17,451 nt of DNA from an uncultured Treponema sp. (GTDB lineage: Bacteria; Spirochaetota; Spirochaetia; Treponematales; Treponemataceae), in assembly GCA_946538875.1 (NCBI GenBank), contig CAMNHD010000004.1, positions 1 to 17,451 on the forward strand. Reading direction: 5' to 3'. Under the pieces are notes generated by a model. It worked only from the letters and a program-made list of their open reading frames with translations, had not been told where the DNA came from and did not search any database. Position numbers and translations under genes: made by a program. Every line of letters begins with the position of its first letter. Position 1 is the first letter of the stretch. Below, piece after piece: positions 8,005 to 15,591 of this stretch.

Positions 8005-9420
8005 CTACCGCTTGTATTCGCGTATGTTGCGGATAAGAAGCTGGATAGTGGAATTAAGCAGGGAATCAGTTTTGAGTTCCGAGGCGACCTTGTTGTAGCT
8101 ATGCATGATTGAGGTGTGGTCCTTTCCTCCGAATTCGTTTCCAAGTTCAGGGTAGGAATAACCGCAGAGTTCACGGGCCAGGTATATTGCGATTTGCCGG
8201 GGAACCACAACTTTCTTGTTCCTTTTGCGGCTCTTCATGTCGCTGATTGAAATGTTGTAATGGTCTGCAACAACTTTCTGTATTGTGTCGATTGTGACAC
8301 TGCTGCCTGTTACCTGGGAGAATTTATCCTGAAGAACTTTCTGTGCTATCTCCAGAGTGAGAGGAACCTGCATAAGGTCGGCATAACCGATTATCGTTGT
8401 CAGACATCCTTCAAGTTCGCGGACATTGGTCTGAGAGTTTTTTGCAATAAGGTCTATTATGTCTTCGGGAATAGTTTTTCCCATTATTTCAAGTTTCTTC
8501 TGAAGAATTGCACGTCTTGTCTCGTAGTTTGGAGGAGTAAGGTTGGCCGTGAATCCCTTTGCGCAGCGGCTGAGAAGTCTTGGTTCAAAGTCGCTCAAGT
8601 CTGTCAGAGGCCGGTCACAGGTGAACACCATCTGCTTTTTGTTTCCTTCAAGTGCTTCGAATGTATGGAACAGTTCTTCCTGAGTTCTTTCTTTTCCTTC
8701 AAAGAAGTGAATGTCATCAAGAAGCAGGACATCCTGTTCGCGGTATTTCTTTGTGAATTTTTCTGTGGTCTTGTCACGGATTGAGTTTGTGAATTCATTC
8801 GTGAAGCTTTCTGCATTGATAAAGCATATCTTGGATTTTCCGTTGCTGTGCTTGTAGATATAGTTTCCTATTGAACACATGAGGTGGGTCTTACCAAGAC
8901 CTACTCCTCCGTAGATTACCAGCGGGTTGTAGAGTTTTCCTGGATTTTCAGCTACGGCAAGTGCAGCCTTGTAAGCAAGGTCTGTATTTTCGCTTGGAAC
9001 GAATGTTTCAAATTCCCATTCTTCCCTAAGTTGTGGATGAGGTTTCAATTTTTCTTTTTGTGGTTCCGGTGCACTCTGAATTATAGGCTTCTCTGGTTCT
9101 GCCGGTATATTTTGCTTTGCTTCGGACTCAGGTGGGGTAACTGGTGAAGTAAAGTTGTTTTTTGCTATGTATGTTATGGAAATCTGCATACCGAGCATTT
9201 GGTACAGCTTTTCCTGAAGTTCCTTAATGTATCCTTTATCTACCATATAAGTCCACATAAATTTTGAAGGAACTTCCACTGTGATCTCCGAGAGAGTATC
9301 CTTTACATAAGTCATTTTCCACCAGTTGGTGAATTCGCTTTCACGTCCCTGCTGTTTATACTCTTCGCGGATGAGATTCATTACTTCGTTCCAAAACGGC
9401 TGATAATTCTGTTCATTCAT
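8005..9420 (-). CDS. dnaA: Chromosomal replication initiator DnaA
   Basis: AAA+ initiator that binds DnaA boxes and opens the origin. From the ATG at 9420 it is 471 residues. Domain I covers about 1-85 (MNEQNYQPFWNEVMNLIREEY), a Pro/Glu-rich domain II linker about 90-130, and the AAA+ domain about 131-350 with Walker A GGVGLGKT at 171-178, Walker B LLLDDIHF at 232-239 and the arginine finger region RLLSRC at 281-286. Domain IV has a helix-turn-helix and the signature GGKDHTSIMHSY at 431-442, with PRQIA at 407-411, so a standard TTATCCACA-type box is expected. The frame extends 12 codons upstream to a TTG at 9456, but the ATG is preferred: it gives the normal N-terminus, and a good promoter lies inside the extension. 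Confidence 0.97.
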   Translation of the reverse strand: MNEQNYQPFWNEVMNLIREEYKQQGRESEFTNWWKMTYVKDTLSEITVEVPSKFMWTYMVDKGYIKELQEKLYQMLGMQISITYIAKNNFTSPVTPPESEAKQNIPAEPEKPIIQSAPEPQKEKLKPHPQLREEWEFETFVPSENTDLAYKAALAVAENPGKLYNPLVIYGGVGLGKTHLMCSIGNYIYKHSNGKSKICFINAESFTNEFTNSIRDKTTEKFTKKYREQDVLLLDDIHFFEGKERTQEELFHTFEALEGNKKQMVFTCDRPLTDLSDFEPRLLSRCAKGFTANLTPPNYETRRAILQKKLEIMGKTIPEDIIDLIAKNSQTNVRELEGCLTTIIGYADLMQVPLTLEIAQKVLQDKFSQVTGSSVTIDTIQKVVADHYNISISDMKSRKRNKKVVVPRQIAIYLARELCGYSYPELGNEFGGKDHTSIMHSYNKVASELKTDSLLNSTIQLLIRNIREYKR

Positions 9421-9426
9421 GGGCTT

Positions 9427-9456
9427 ATTATATCGTGCCTTTACTTTTTTTTTCAA
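9427..9456 (-). promoter_or_regulatory. dnaA promoter, predicted leaderless
   Basis: On the minus strand TTGAAA (9456-9451) and TATAAT (9432-9427) are separated by 18 nt. The -10 box matches the sigma-70 consensus perfectly. Transcription normally starts 7 nt after the last base of the -10, which is position 9420, the A of the dnaA ATG. No ribosome site precedes that ATG, so a leaderless transcript is predicted. Confidence 0.6.
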
Positions 9457-9543
9457 TCCAGATATAATAAATTTCTAAAATTATTCTATTATGGGGATTC
9501 TAAACTCTATTATAGAAAGAGTTTTTTGCAGTGGGTGAAGTAA

Positions 9544-11484
9544 ATGTCAGACGAATCAAACAACCAGTATTCTGCCAGCAGTATTCAGGTTCTTAAGGGC
9601 TTGGAGGCTGTTCGTAAGCGTCCAGGTATGTATATAGGTTCTACGGGACCTAACGGGTTGCACCACCTTGTTTATGAGGTTGTTGACAACAGTATAGACG
9701 AGGCAATGGCCGGATACTGTGATACGATTACAGTGGCTCTTGAGAAAGACGACATCTGTAGGGTAGAGGACAACGGACGTGGTATTCCGGTCGACATTCA
9801 TCCTACAGAACATGTTTCCGCACTTGAGCTGGTTCTTACAAGGCTTCACGCTGGTGGTAAGTTTGACAAGTCAAACTACAAGGTGTCCGGCGGTCTGCAT
9901 GGTGTCGGTGTCAGTTGCGTAAATGCGCTTTCTTTCTGGATGGAAGCTTTTGTCAACAGGGAAGGAAAACGCTACGAGCAGAAATATGCAGAAGGAAAGC
10001 CAAAGACTAAGGTTGAATGTCTTGGGGATACTTCCCTGCATGGAACTACAATACGATGGAAGGCTGATTCCACTATTTTTACTGAGACTACTACATACAA
10101 CTTTGATGTGCTTGCCCAGAGACTTAGGGAACTTGCATTTCTGAATCCTGGCATAACAATTAAATTCCGTGATGAGCGTCTTGAAAATCCAAAGGAAATC
10201 ATATACAAATTCGACGGCGGTATCAGGCATTTCACTTCATATCTGAATGAAGGAAAACAGGTTGTTCCTGATGAACCTATTTACATAAGCGGCGAGACCA
10301 ACGATGTGATTGTCGAACTCTCCATGCAGTACAATGACGGTTATACCGAAAACATTTATTCATATGTAAATGACATTAATACCCACGAAGGTGGTACTCA
10401 CCTTGACGGATTCAAGATTGCCCTTACAGTCATACTGAATAAATTCCTTGAGCAGAGGGAAAAGCTTCAGAAGAAACTGGACAAGGATGAAAAACTTACC
10501 GGTGACGATGTAAGGGCGGGCCTTACAGCTGTGCTTTCTGTCAAGGTTCCTGATCCTCAGTTTGAAGGTCAGACTAAGACAAAACTTGGAAACTCGGAAG
10601 TCCGTGGCTATGTTGATTCTCTGGTAAAGGAAAAGCTTACGCTCTGGTGCGAGCAGAATCCCAAGATTGTCGACATGATTCTTGAAAAGGCTATAGGTGA
10701 AGCTACTGCACGTATAGCTGCCCGTAAGGCCAAGGATGCTTCACGCAAAAAGACATTCAGCGACGGGTTCGGTCTTCCTGCCAAGCTTTCCGACTGTTCT
10801 CTCAAGGATCCGGAGCTTTGCGAACTGTACATAGTTGAGGGTGATTCTGCAGGCGGTTCTGCAAAGAAGGGTAGGGATGCAAAGACTCAGGCAATTCTTC
10901 CGCTCTGGGGTAAGATGCTTAATGTCGAGAAGGTGCGTCCGGAAAAGGTTGTCAACAATGACAAGCTTGAACCTGTCATCGCATCGCTCGGTGCCGGATT
11001 CGGTAAAGACTTCAATATTGAAAAAATCCGCTATCATAAGATAATCATAATGGCTGATGCTGATGTTGACGGAAGTCATATCCGCACTTTGCTTTTGACA
11101 TTCTTCTTCCGCTACATGCCGCAGATAATCGAACGTGGATATGTATATCTTGCAATGCCGCCGCTGTTCAAGATTCAGGTTGGGAATGGAAAAGGAGCTT
11201 ACATCCGTTATGTTTATTCCGATGAAGAACGCGATGCCGAACTCGAGAAACTTGGTGACAAGAGAGACAAGGCTGATGTTCAGCGCTACAAGGGTCTTGG
11301 TGAAATGGACGGAAAGCAGCTTTGGGAAACAACAATGGATCCAAAGGTGCGCAAGATGCGTGTCGTGACTATACCTGATGCAATCGCTGCGGACAAGATT
11401 TTCTCAGTCTGCATGGGAGAGGAAGTTGAACCACGCCGCCGCTTCATAGAAGAAAATGCTATCTATGCAAACCTTGACGTGTAA
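9544..11484 (+). CDS. gyrB: DNA gyrase subunit B
   Basis: ATPase and TOPRIM subunit of gyrase, which introduces negative supercoils. The 646-residue product has the GHKL ATPase motifs EVVDNSIDEA (45-54), DNGRGIP (76-82) and GGLHGVGVSCVNALS (116-130). The TOPRIM domain has EGDSAGGSA at 432-440 and MADADVDGSH at 503-512 with its metal-binding Asp residues, and RYKGLGEMD is at 581-589. The usual QAILPL(K/R)GK segment reads ILPLWGK, with Trp455 where E. coli has Lys447. Arg139 corresponds to the coumarin-contact Arg136 of E. coli. The start is ATG 9544 after GGGTGAAG. The gene is divergent from dnaA across an AT-rich gap of about 120 nt that may hold its promoter (TATTAT at 9513-9518, weak -35). 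gyrA follows 15 nt downstream. Confidence 0.97.
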   Translation: MSDESNNQYSASSIQVLKGLEAVRKRPGMYIGSTGPNGLHHLVYEVVDNSIDEAMAGYCDTITVALEKDDICRVEDNGRGIPVDIHPTEHVSALELVLTRLHAGGKFDKSNYKVSGGLHGVGVSCVNALSFWMEAFVNREGKRYEQKYAEGKPKTKVECLGDTSLHGTTIRWKADSTIFTETTTYNFDVLAQRLRELAFLNPGITIKFRDERLENPKEIIYKFDGGIRHFTSYLNEGKQVVPDEPIYISGETNDVIVELSMQYNDGYTENIYSYVNDINTHEGGTHLDGFKIALTVILNKFLEQREKLQKKLDKDEKLTGDDVRAGLTAVLSVKVPDPQFEGQTKTKLGNSEVRGYVDSLVKEKLTLWCEQNPKIVDMILEKAIGEATARIAARKAKDASRKKTFSDGFGLPAKLSDCSLKDPELCELYIVEGDSAGGSAKKGRDAKTQAILPLWGKMLNVEKVRPEKVVNNDKLEPVIASLGAGFGKDFNIEKIRYHKIIIMADADVDGSHIRTLLLTFFFRYMPQIIERGYVYLAMPPLFKIQVGNGKGAYIRYVYSDEERDAELEKLGDKRDKADVQRYKGLGEMDGKQLWETTMDPKVRKMRVVTIPDAIAADKIFSVCMGEEVEPRRRFIEENAIYANLDV

Positions 11485-11499
11485 AGAGAGGAAAAACTG

Positions 11500-13953
11500 A
11501 TGGATGAAATTACAACACCAGAAGGTGGAACAATAATAAAGATTCCTATTGAAGATGAAGTCAAGCAGGCTTACATAGACTATTCTATGTCTGTAATTGT
11601 AAGCCGTGCTCGGCCTGATGTGCGTGACGGTCTCAAGCCAGTGCACCGCAGAATCATCTATTCAATGGACAAATTGAATCTCCATGCCGGCGGGAAGACA
11701 AAAAAATGTGCAACAATCGTCGGAGATGTGCTGGGTCACTACCATCCTCATGGAGACGCTTCTGTTTACGATGCACTCGTCCGCTTGGGCCAGGACTTTT
11801 CTCAGCGTTACATAATCGTGACTCCGGGAGGAAACTTCGGTACAATCGGAGGCGACCCTGCCGCGGCCTACCGTTATACTGAGTCCAAGATGGAAAAACT
11901 TGCCGAGGAGATGGTCGCCGACATCAATAAGGAAACCGTTGACATGGTTCCCAACTTTGACGACACTACAGTCGAGCCTTCTGTTCTTCCTACAAAGTTC
12001 CCGTTCCTGCTCTGCAACGGATCCACTGGAATTGCTGTCGGTATGGCAACGAACATGCCTCCGCACAACCTGCGTGAAGTATCTGCCGCAATCTGTGCTT
12101 ACATAGACAATCCTGAAGTTACAATAGATGAACTTTGCCATTACATCAAGGGACCCGACTTCCCCACCGGCGGCATAATCTATGGTCGTGACGGAATTAA
12201 AAAGGCCTATTCGACTGGACGCGGAAAAGTCATCGTGCGTGGAAAGTTCACGATAGAAACTTCTAAGACTGGAAAGGAATCCATCGTGTTTACTGAGGTT
12301 CCCTATGGAATCAACACGACTACTCTCATCAACAGAATCAAGGAACTTGTCCGTGACAAGGTGATTGATGGAATTGTCGCAGCAAACGATGAATCTTCCG
12401 ACCGTGCGGGTATGCGCATTGTCATTGACCTCAAGAAAGGTGCAGTAACCAAGCTGGTGCTTAATCAGCTCTTTGCCAAGACAGAACTTCAGTCAAACTT
12501 TGGTGTAATCAATCTGGCCCTTGTCAAGGGACGCCCTCAGACTTTGACTCTCAAGGATCTGATTAAATACTTTGTGGATCACCGTGACGATGTCATCACA
12601 AGACGTACAAAATTCGATCTTAAGAAGGCATTGGAGCGTGCACATATTCTTGAAGCGCTTATCGTTGCCGTTGATAATATTGAAGAAGTCATAAAGATAA
12701 TCCGCGGAAGCCGTGACACTGAGGATGCAAAGAATAATCTTGAAAAGAGATTCGGCTTTGATGATGTACAGGCTCAGGCAATTGTGGACATGCAGCTCAA
12801 GCGCCTCACACACCTTCAGATTGAAGACCTCAAGAAGGAAATGGCTGAACTCCAGGCTTTCATTGCTTATTGCCGTGATCTGCTTGAACATCATGAGAAG
12901 ATACTTGCAATCATCAAGACTGAGACAAATGAACTTTCCGAGAAATACGGTGACGACAGACGTACTCAGATTGTTGCAAATGAAGTTGAGCAGATTAATG
13001 TGGAGGATATGATCAAGGAAGAGGACATGGTTGTTCTTATTTCCAAGCTTGGTTACATCAAGCGAGTCCCTGTCAGTCTTTACCGCAGTCAGGCCAGGGG
13101 CGGCAAGGGAAGCATGTCTGCAAAGCTTGTCGAGGAAGATTATATCAACCAGATGTTCGTTGCTTCTACCCATGATTATCTTATGTTCATCACGAATGAA
13201 GGAAAGGCATACTGGATAAAGGTCCATGAAATTCCTGAGGCTTCAAAGAGCAGCCGTGGTTCTCATATCAAGAGTCTGCTTCAGGTCAACGCAAATGAGG
13301 AAATCACTACTACTGTCAGCCTTAAGGAATTCTCTGAGACTCAGTTCCTCTTCATGGCTACAGCAAATGGTATTGTCAAGAAGACTCCTACTTACGAGTT
13401 CCGTAATGCGAAATTCCGTGGTATGCAGGCGGCCCGGCTTGATGATGGTGACAAACTTGTCAGTGCAATTCTGTCAAGTGGAAATGACGAACTTCTGCTT
13501 GTCAGCCGCAGAGGCCAGGCTCTGAGAATCAGTGAGCAGGAAGTACGTGCCATGGGGCGTGCAGGACGTGGTGTCAACGGTATGAAACTTTCTGACGGTG
13601 ACGAACTCTGTGCAGCAATCCATGTGGACGAGCAGGCAAAGATAGTTGTAATAACAGAGAAGGGTGTGGGTAAACGTGTGGACTTTACTGAGTTCAATGC
13701 TCACGGCCGGGGTACTGGAGGACAAAGAATCTTTGGTAATGTTGATGACAAGGGTGAAATCATAGGTGCTCTCACTGTTAAGGATGATGACAGCATCATG
13801 TGCATCACAAGTCAGGGTACATCGCTCAGAGTAGAAGCTTCGTTGATTTCTCAGCAGGGTAGGGGAAGCAGTGGTGTTAAGGTTGTTAATATCTCTGAAC
13901 CTGACTATGTAGTCGGAATCGATCGAATTGCAAGTTCTTCAGATGAAGAGTAG
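11500..13953 (+). CDS. gyrA: DNA gyrase subunit A
   Basis: Breakage-reunion subunit of gyrase. The 817-residue product has SRARPDVRDGLKPVHRRI at 35-52 and the catalytic Tyr126 in AAAYRYTESKM. The GyrA box is QARGGKG at 531-537, which marks it as gyrase rather than topoisomerase IV; its second residue is Ala where Lys or Arg is common. The quinolone-determining stretch reads HPHGDASVYD (82-91), with Ala87 at the E. coli Ser83 position and Asp91 at the Asp87 position. A coiled-coil/tower region spans about 360-490, and beta-pinwheel blades fill the C-terminal domain. The tail is acidic (SSSDEE). AGAGAGGAAAA precedes the ATG at 11500, and the gene is co-transcribed with gyrB. Confidence 0.98.
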   Translation: MDEITTPEGGTIIKIPIEDEVKQAYIDYSMSVIVSRARPDVRDGLKPVHRRIIYSMDKLNLHAGGKTKKCATIVGDVLGHYHPHGDASVYDALVRLGQDFSQRYIIVTPGGNFGTIGGDPAAAYRYTESKMEKLAEEMVADINKETVDMVPNFDDTTVEPSVLPTKFPFLLCNGSTGIAVGMATNMPPHNLREVSAAICAYIDNPEVTIDELCHYIKGPDFPTGGIIYGRDGIKKAYSTGRGKVIVRGKFTIETSKTGKESIVFTEVPYGINTTTLINRIKELVRDKVIDGIVAANDESSDRAGMRIVIDLKKGAVTKLVLNQLFAKTELQSNFGVINLALVKGRPQTLTLKDLIKYFVDHRDDVITRRTKFDLKKALERAHILEALIVAVDNIEEVIKIIRGSRDTEDAKNNLEKRFGFDDVQAQAIVDMQLKRLTHLQIEDLKKEMAELQAFIAYCRDLLEHHEKILAIIKTETNELSEKYGDDRRTQIVANEVEQINVEDMIKEEDMVVLISKLGYIKRVPVSLYRSQARGGKGSMSAKLVEEDYINQMFVASTHDYLMFITNEGKAYWIKVHEIPEASKSSRGSHIKSLLQVNANEEITTTVSLKEFSETQFLFMATANGIVKKTPTYEFRNAKFRGMQAARLDDGDKLVSAILSSGNDELLLVSRRGQALRISEQEVRAMGRAGRGVNGMKLSDGDELCAAIHVDEQAKIVVITEKGVGKRVDFTEFNAHGRGTGGQRIFGNVDDKGEIIGALTVKDDDSIMCITSQGTSLRVEASLISQQGRGSSGVKVVNISEPDYVVGIDRIASSSDEE

Positions 13954-13960
13954 TCTTAGC

Positions 13961-13999
13961 GGATGTCTTTCAAGATTTTTATAATTTTGATAGACATCC
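13961..13999 (+). repeat. Inverted repeat just after gyrA
   Basis: GGATGTCT (13961-13968) pairs with AGACATCC (13992-13999), and the inner TCAA pairs with TTGA across a T-T mismatch. No T-run follows on either strand, so it is not a classical terminator. It may stabilise the gyrA 3' end. Its right arm overlaps the putative -35 of the small RNA. Confidence 0.5.
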
Positions 14000-14014
14000 A
14001 GAAAAAAATACTAT
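13987..14014 (+). promoter_or_regulatory. Putative promoter of the post-gyrA small RNA
   Basis: TTGATA (13987-13992) and TACTAT (14009-14014) are spaced 16 nt. A second option is TATATA at 14012-14017 with a 19-nt spacer. Either would start a transcript near 14021-14025, directly at the UUCG hairpin. Confidence 0.4.
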
Positions 14015-14020
14015 ATACTG

Positions 14021-14137
14021 GATTGGTCTACTTCGGTAGGCCGATTTAAGAGATATTTGTCAAAAGTAATTATCTCCCACTTTGACAAATAAACCCCATC
14101 AGGTGCCGGACAGGTGTTTCACTTGTCCGGTTTTTTT
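14021..14137 (+). ncRNA. Candidate structured small RNA (or gyrA 3' UTR)
   Basis: About 115 nt with no open frame and strong predicted structure. Hairpin 1 is ATTGGTCTAC/GTAGGCCGAT (14022-14031 with 14036-14045) capped by a TTCG tetraloop, with one G-T wobble pair at each end. A second element has TTTGTCAAA (14056-14064) pairing perfectly with TTTGACAAA (14081-14089). GAGATA (14050-14055) is complementary to TATCTC (14071-14076) in its loop, so the two pairings are alternatives or form a strained pseudoknot. A strong intrinsic terminator closes it. A possible promoter lies just upstream. I match it to no known RNA family. It could also be the processed 3' end of the gyrBA transcript. Confidence 0.5.
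14106..14137 (+). terminator. Intrinsic terminator of gyrBA and/or the small RNA
   Basis: CCGGACAGGT (14106-14115) pairs with ACTTGTCCGG (14121-14130) over 10 bp with one G-T pair and a GTTTC loop, followed directly by seven T residues. This is a textbook rho-independent terminator on the plus strand. Confidence 0.92.
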
Positions 14138-14335
14138 ATGCCCGAATGAATCTAGGTTCTTTGTGGCTTCCGAAGAAATCTTTTTAGCCATATAGTAATA
14201 AGCTGTGCATCAAATTCTAATATGGGCTTTAAACAGAATAATTTAAGTAATTTATAAACTTATATAATATAAAGAAATAATTAAAAACTTGAATCATTGT
14301 TTGTTGGTTAAATCATGCTTGTTTTGATACCTCTT

Positions 14336-14351
14336 TGTTTCACGTGGAACT
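14336..14351 (+). other. parS-like site 1
   Basis: TGTTTCACGTGGAACT. It matches the reverse complement of the B. subtilis parS sequence at 15 of 16 positions, differing only in the last base. It is the only site of the cluster with the standard CACGTG centre, and a DnaA-box-like sequence lies 3 nt beyond it. Confidence 0.75.
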
Positions 14352-14354
14352 TCC

Positions 14355-14363
14355 TGTGGAAAA
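14355..14363 (-). promoter_or_regulatory. DnaA-box-like site
   Basis: TGTGGAAAA, the reverse complement of TTTTCCACA, one mismatch from consensus and identical to a box in the dnaA-dnaN gap. It lies beside parS-like site 1. Confidence 0.5.
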
Positions 14364-14408
14364 CTTTTGGAAAAAACACTATAAATTGAATATTTTTGTG
14401 AATTGGGT

Positions 14409-14439
14409 TTGTAAATTCTTTATTTATAAGAATTTACAA
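14409..14439. repeat. Perfect 12-bp inverted repeat
   Basis: TTGTAAATTCTT and AAGAATTTACAA around TATTTAT. No T-run follows on either strand, so it is not a clear terminator. It sits between a parS-like site and the CACGTG/DnaA-box patch, and may be a cruciform or protein site. Confidence 0.6.
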
Positions 14440-14446
14440 GTTAAGT

Positions 14447-14503
14447 TTTATCACGTGATTTGTCACGTGCCTGTGGAAAACTTGTGGACATTTATCACGT
14501 GAT
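14447..14503. promoter_or_regulatory. Patch of CACGTG palindromes and DnaA-box-like sites
   Basis: The 13-mer TTTATCACGTGAT occurs twice in direct orientation (14447-14459 and 14491-14503), 44 bp apart, close to four helical turns. A third CACGTG lies at 14464-14469. Between the copies are TGTGGAAAA (14472-14480) and TGTGGACAT (14484-14492), both DnaA-box-like and in the same orientation. The TCACGTGA core is shared with parS, but the outer bases differ. Confidence 0.6.
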
Positions 14504-14651
14504 GAATATAATGAAATCTTGTCTAGATTTGGGGGATAATATGATTGTCTTATTAGAATTTTGTCAGAACAGTTTTTAGCAGCTATTATTCTTGTTGTAT
14601 TTGTAATGGATTTTATCATATAGATTCTGATTCGTTGTTTTAGGCAATTCT

Positions 14652-14667
14652 TGTTTCACATGAAACA
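14652..14667 (+). other. parS-like site 2
   Basis: TGTTTCACATGAAACA, one base from the idealised parS TGTTTCACGTGAAACA (central G to A). Confidence 0.75.
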
Positions 14668-14730
14668 AATTTTTTTCTTATACATGTCATGGAATTTAAG
14701 TGTAGCTTGTAGTTATATTGGATATCATTT

Positions 14731-14739
14731 TGTGGATAT
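14731..14739 (-). promoter_or_regulatory. DnaA-box-like site
   Basis: TGTGGATAT, the reverse complement of ATATCCACA, one mismatch from the consensus box. It is isolated between parS-like sites 2 and 3. Confidence 0.4.
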
Positions 14740-14873
14740 TTGTGAGATGGTAAACAGATTTTATTTGGTCTATAGTTTTCTATCGCGATTTTGAAAATGA
14801 AATTATGGCATGTTGCTTGTAGTGTAAGTATATGCCAACATAATCTGGAATTATCGATTCGGAGATCTTAGAG

Positions 14874-14889
14874 TGTTTCACATGAAACA
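14874..14889 (+). other. parS-like site 3 (extended palindrome)
   Basis: TGTTTCACATGAAACA flanked by GAG on the left and CTC on the right, so the dyad extends to 22 bp with only the two central bases unpaired. Confidence 0.75.
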
Positions 14890-15159
14890 CTCCTGATTTT
14901 TCACACGGGCGGTGATGATACAATATTTCATAGAAGAGTCATTATAAGCGTGGTTATCTCAGATATAGTTGAATAAAGAAGTTCTGCCTTGTTTTATTGT
15001 ACTGATAGAAGTATTATTGCCCTATGGATTGAGTTAAAACCATCTGTGGATCGGAATAAGATTGTCTTGTTAATATCTAAATGTTCTATTTTGTAATTAG
15101 TTTCTAATCTGGGGTGTAGTGAGTACAAAGCAGTTTATAATCGCGGCTTCACAATTATG

Positions 15160-15175
15160 TGTTTCACATGAAACA
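15160..15175 (+). other. parS-like site 4
   Basis: TGTTTCACATGAAACA, identical to sites 2 and 3 over all 16 bases while the flanks differ, which implies selection on the 16-mer. Confidence 0.75.
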
Positions 15176-15304
15176 ATCCGTACAACTTAGGAGATTATTA
15201 TGCAATGTTTATTTGATTGGAAATAATAATATAATAAACCAGTAATTTCTCTGTAGTGTTCTTATGGAAGCAGATTTGAATCCAAACTGTAGGTAATCGA
15301 GAAA

Positions 15305-15320
15305 TGTTTCATGTGAAACA
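15305..15320 (-). other. parS-like site 5 (opposite orientation)
   Basis: The plus strand reads TGTTTCATGTGAAACA, the exact reverse complement of sites 2-4. Confidence 0.75.
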
Positions 15321-15575
15321 TTGTGAATAGATGGTTTTAGACATATAATTGTTGGAAAAAACTCATAAAGAGTATAATTTGGCAAATTCTTACGTTATTG
15401 ATTGAAGCTAGCCCTATCAGTCGATGGGTATTAAACAAAATCTTTATAGGAAATAGTATTAATAGTGGGTTTATAGGGCTGTTCAAACTAGTAATATCAT
15501 ACTGAATTTATTTTTGTATCTATACTACAATTTGAATGGCACTAGTATGAGTTCTTTCAAGATGCCCCTATAGTG

Positions 15576-15591
15576 GTTTTCATGTGAAACA
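15576..15591 (-). other. parS-like site 6 (opposite orientation)
   Basis: GTTTTCATGTGAAACA, matching the minus-orientation variant at 14 of 16 positions. The two mismatches are at the outer left end. Confidence 0.6.

Noticed and set aside
9421..9456. TTG start at 9456 for dnaA
   Set aside because: The added residues are lysine-rich and unlike DnaA N-termini, and the same bases form a strong -35/-10 promoter for the ATG at 9420.
9457..9543. Origin in the dnaA-gyrB divergent gap
   Set aside because: The gap is AT-rich but has no DnaA-box-like sequence, and the G/C skew switch lies left of dnaA.
12493..13227. A 244-codon minus-strand open frame
   Set aside because: It is antisense to gyrA, with no ribosome site or recognisable domain.
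13961..13999. Intrinsic terminator directly after gyrA
   Set aside because: The stem is good but no T-run follows on either strand; the hairpin at 14106-14137 is the convincing terminator.
14434..14619. A 61-codon minus-strand frame in the gene-free region
   Set aside because: It covers the CACGTG/DnaA-box patch, has no ribosome site and no recognisable protein character.
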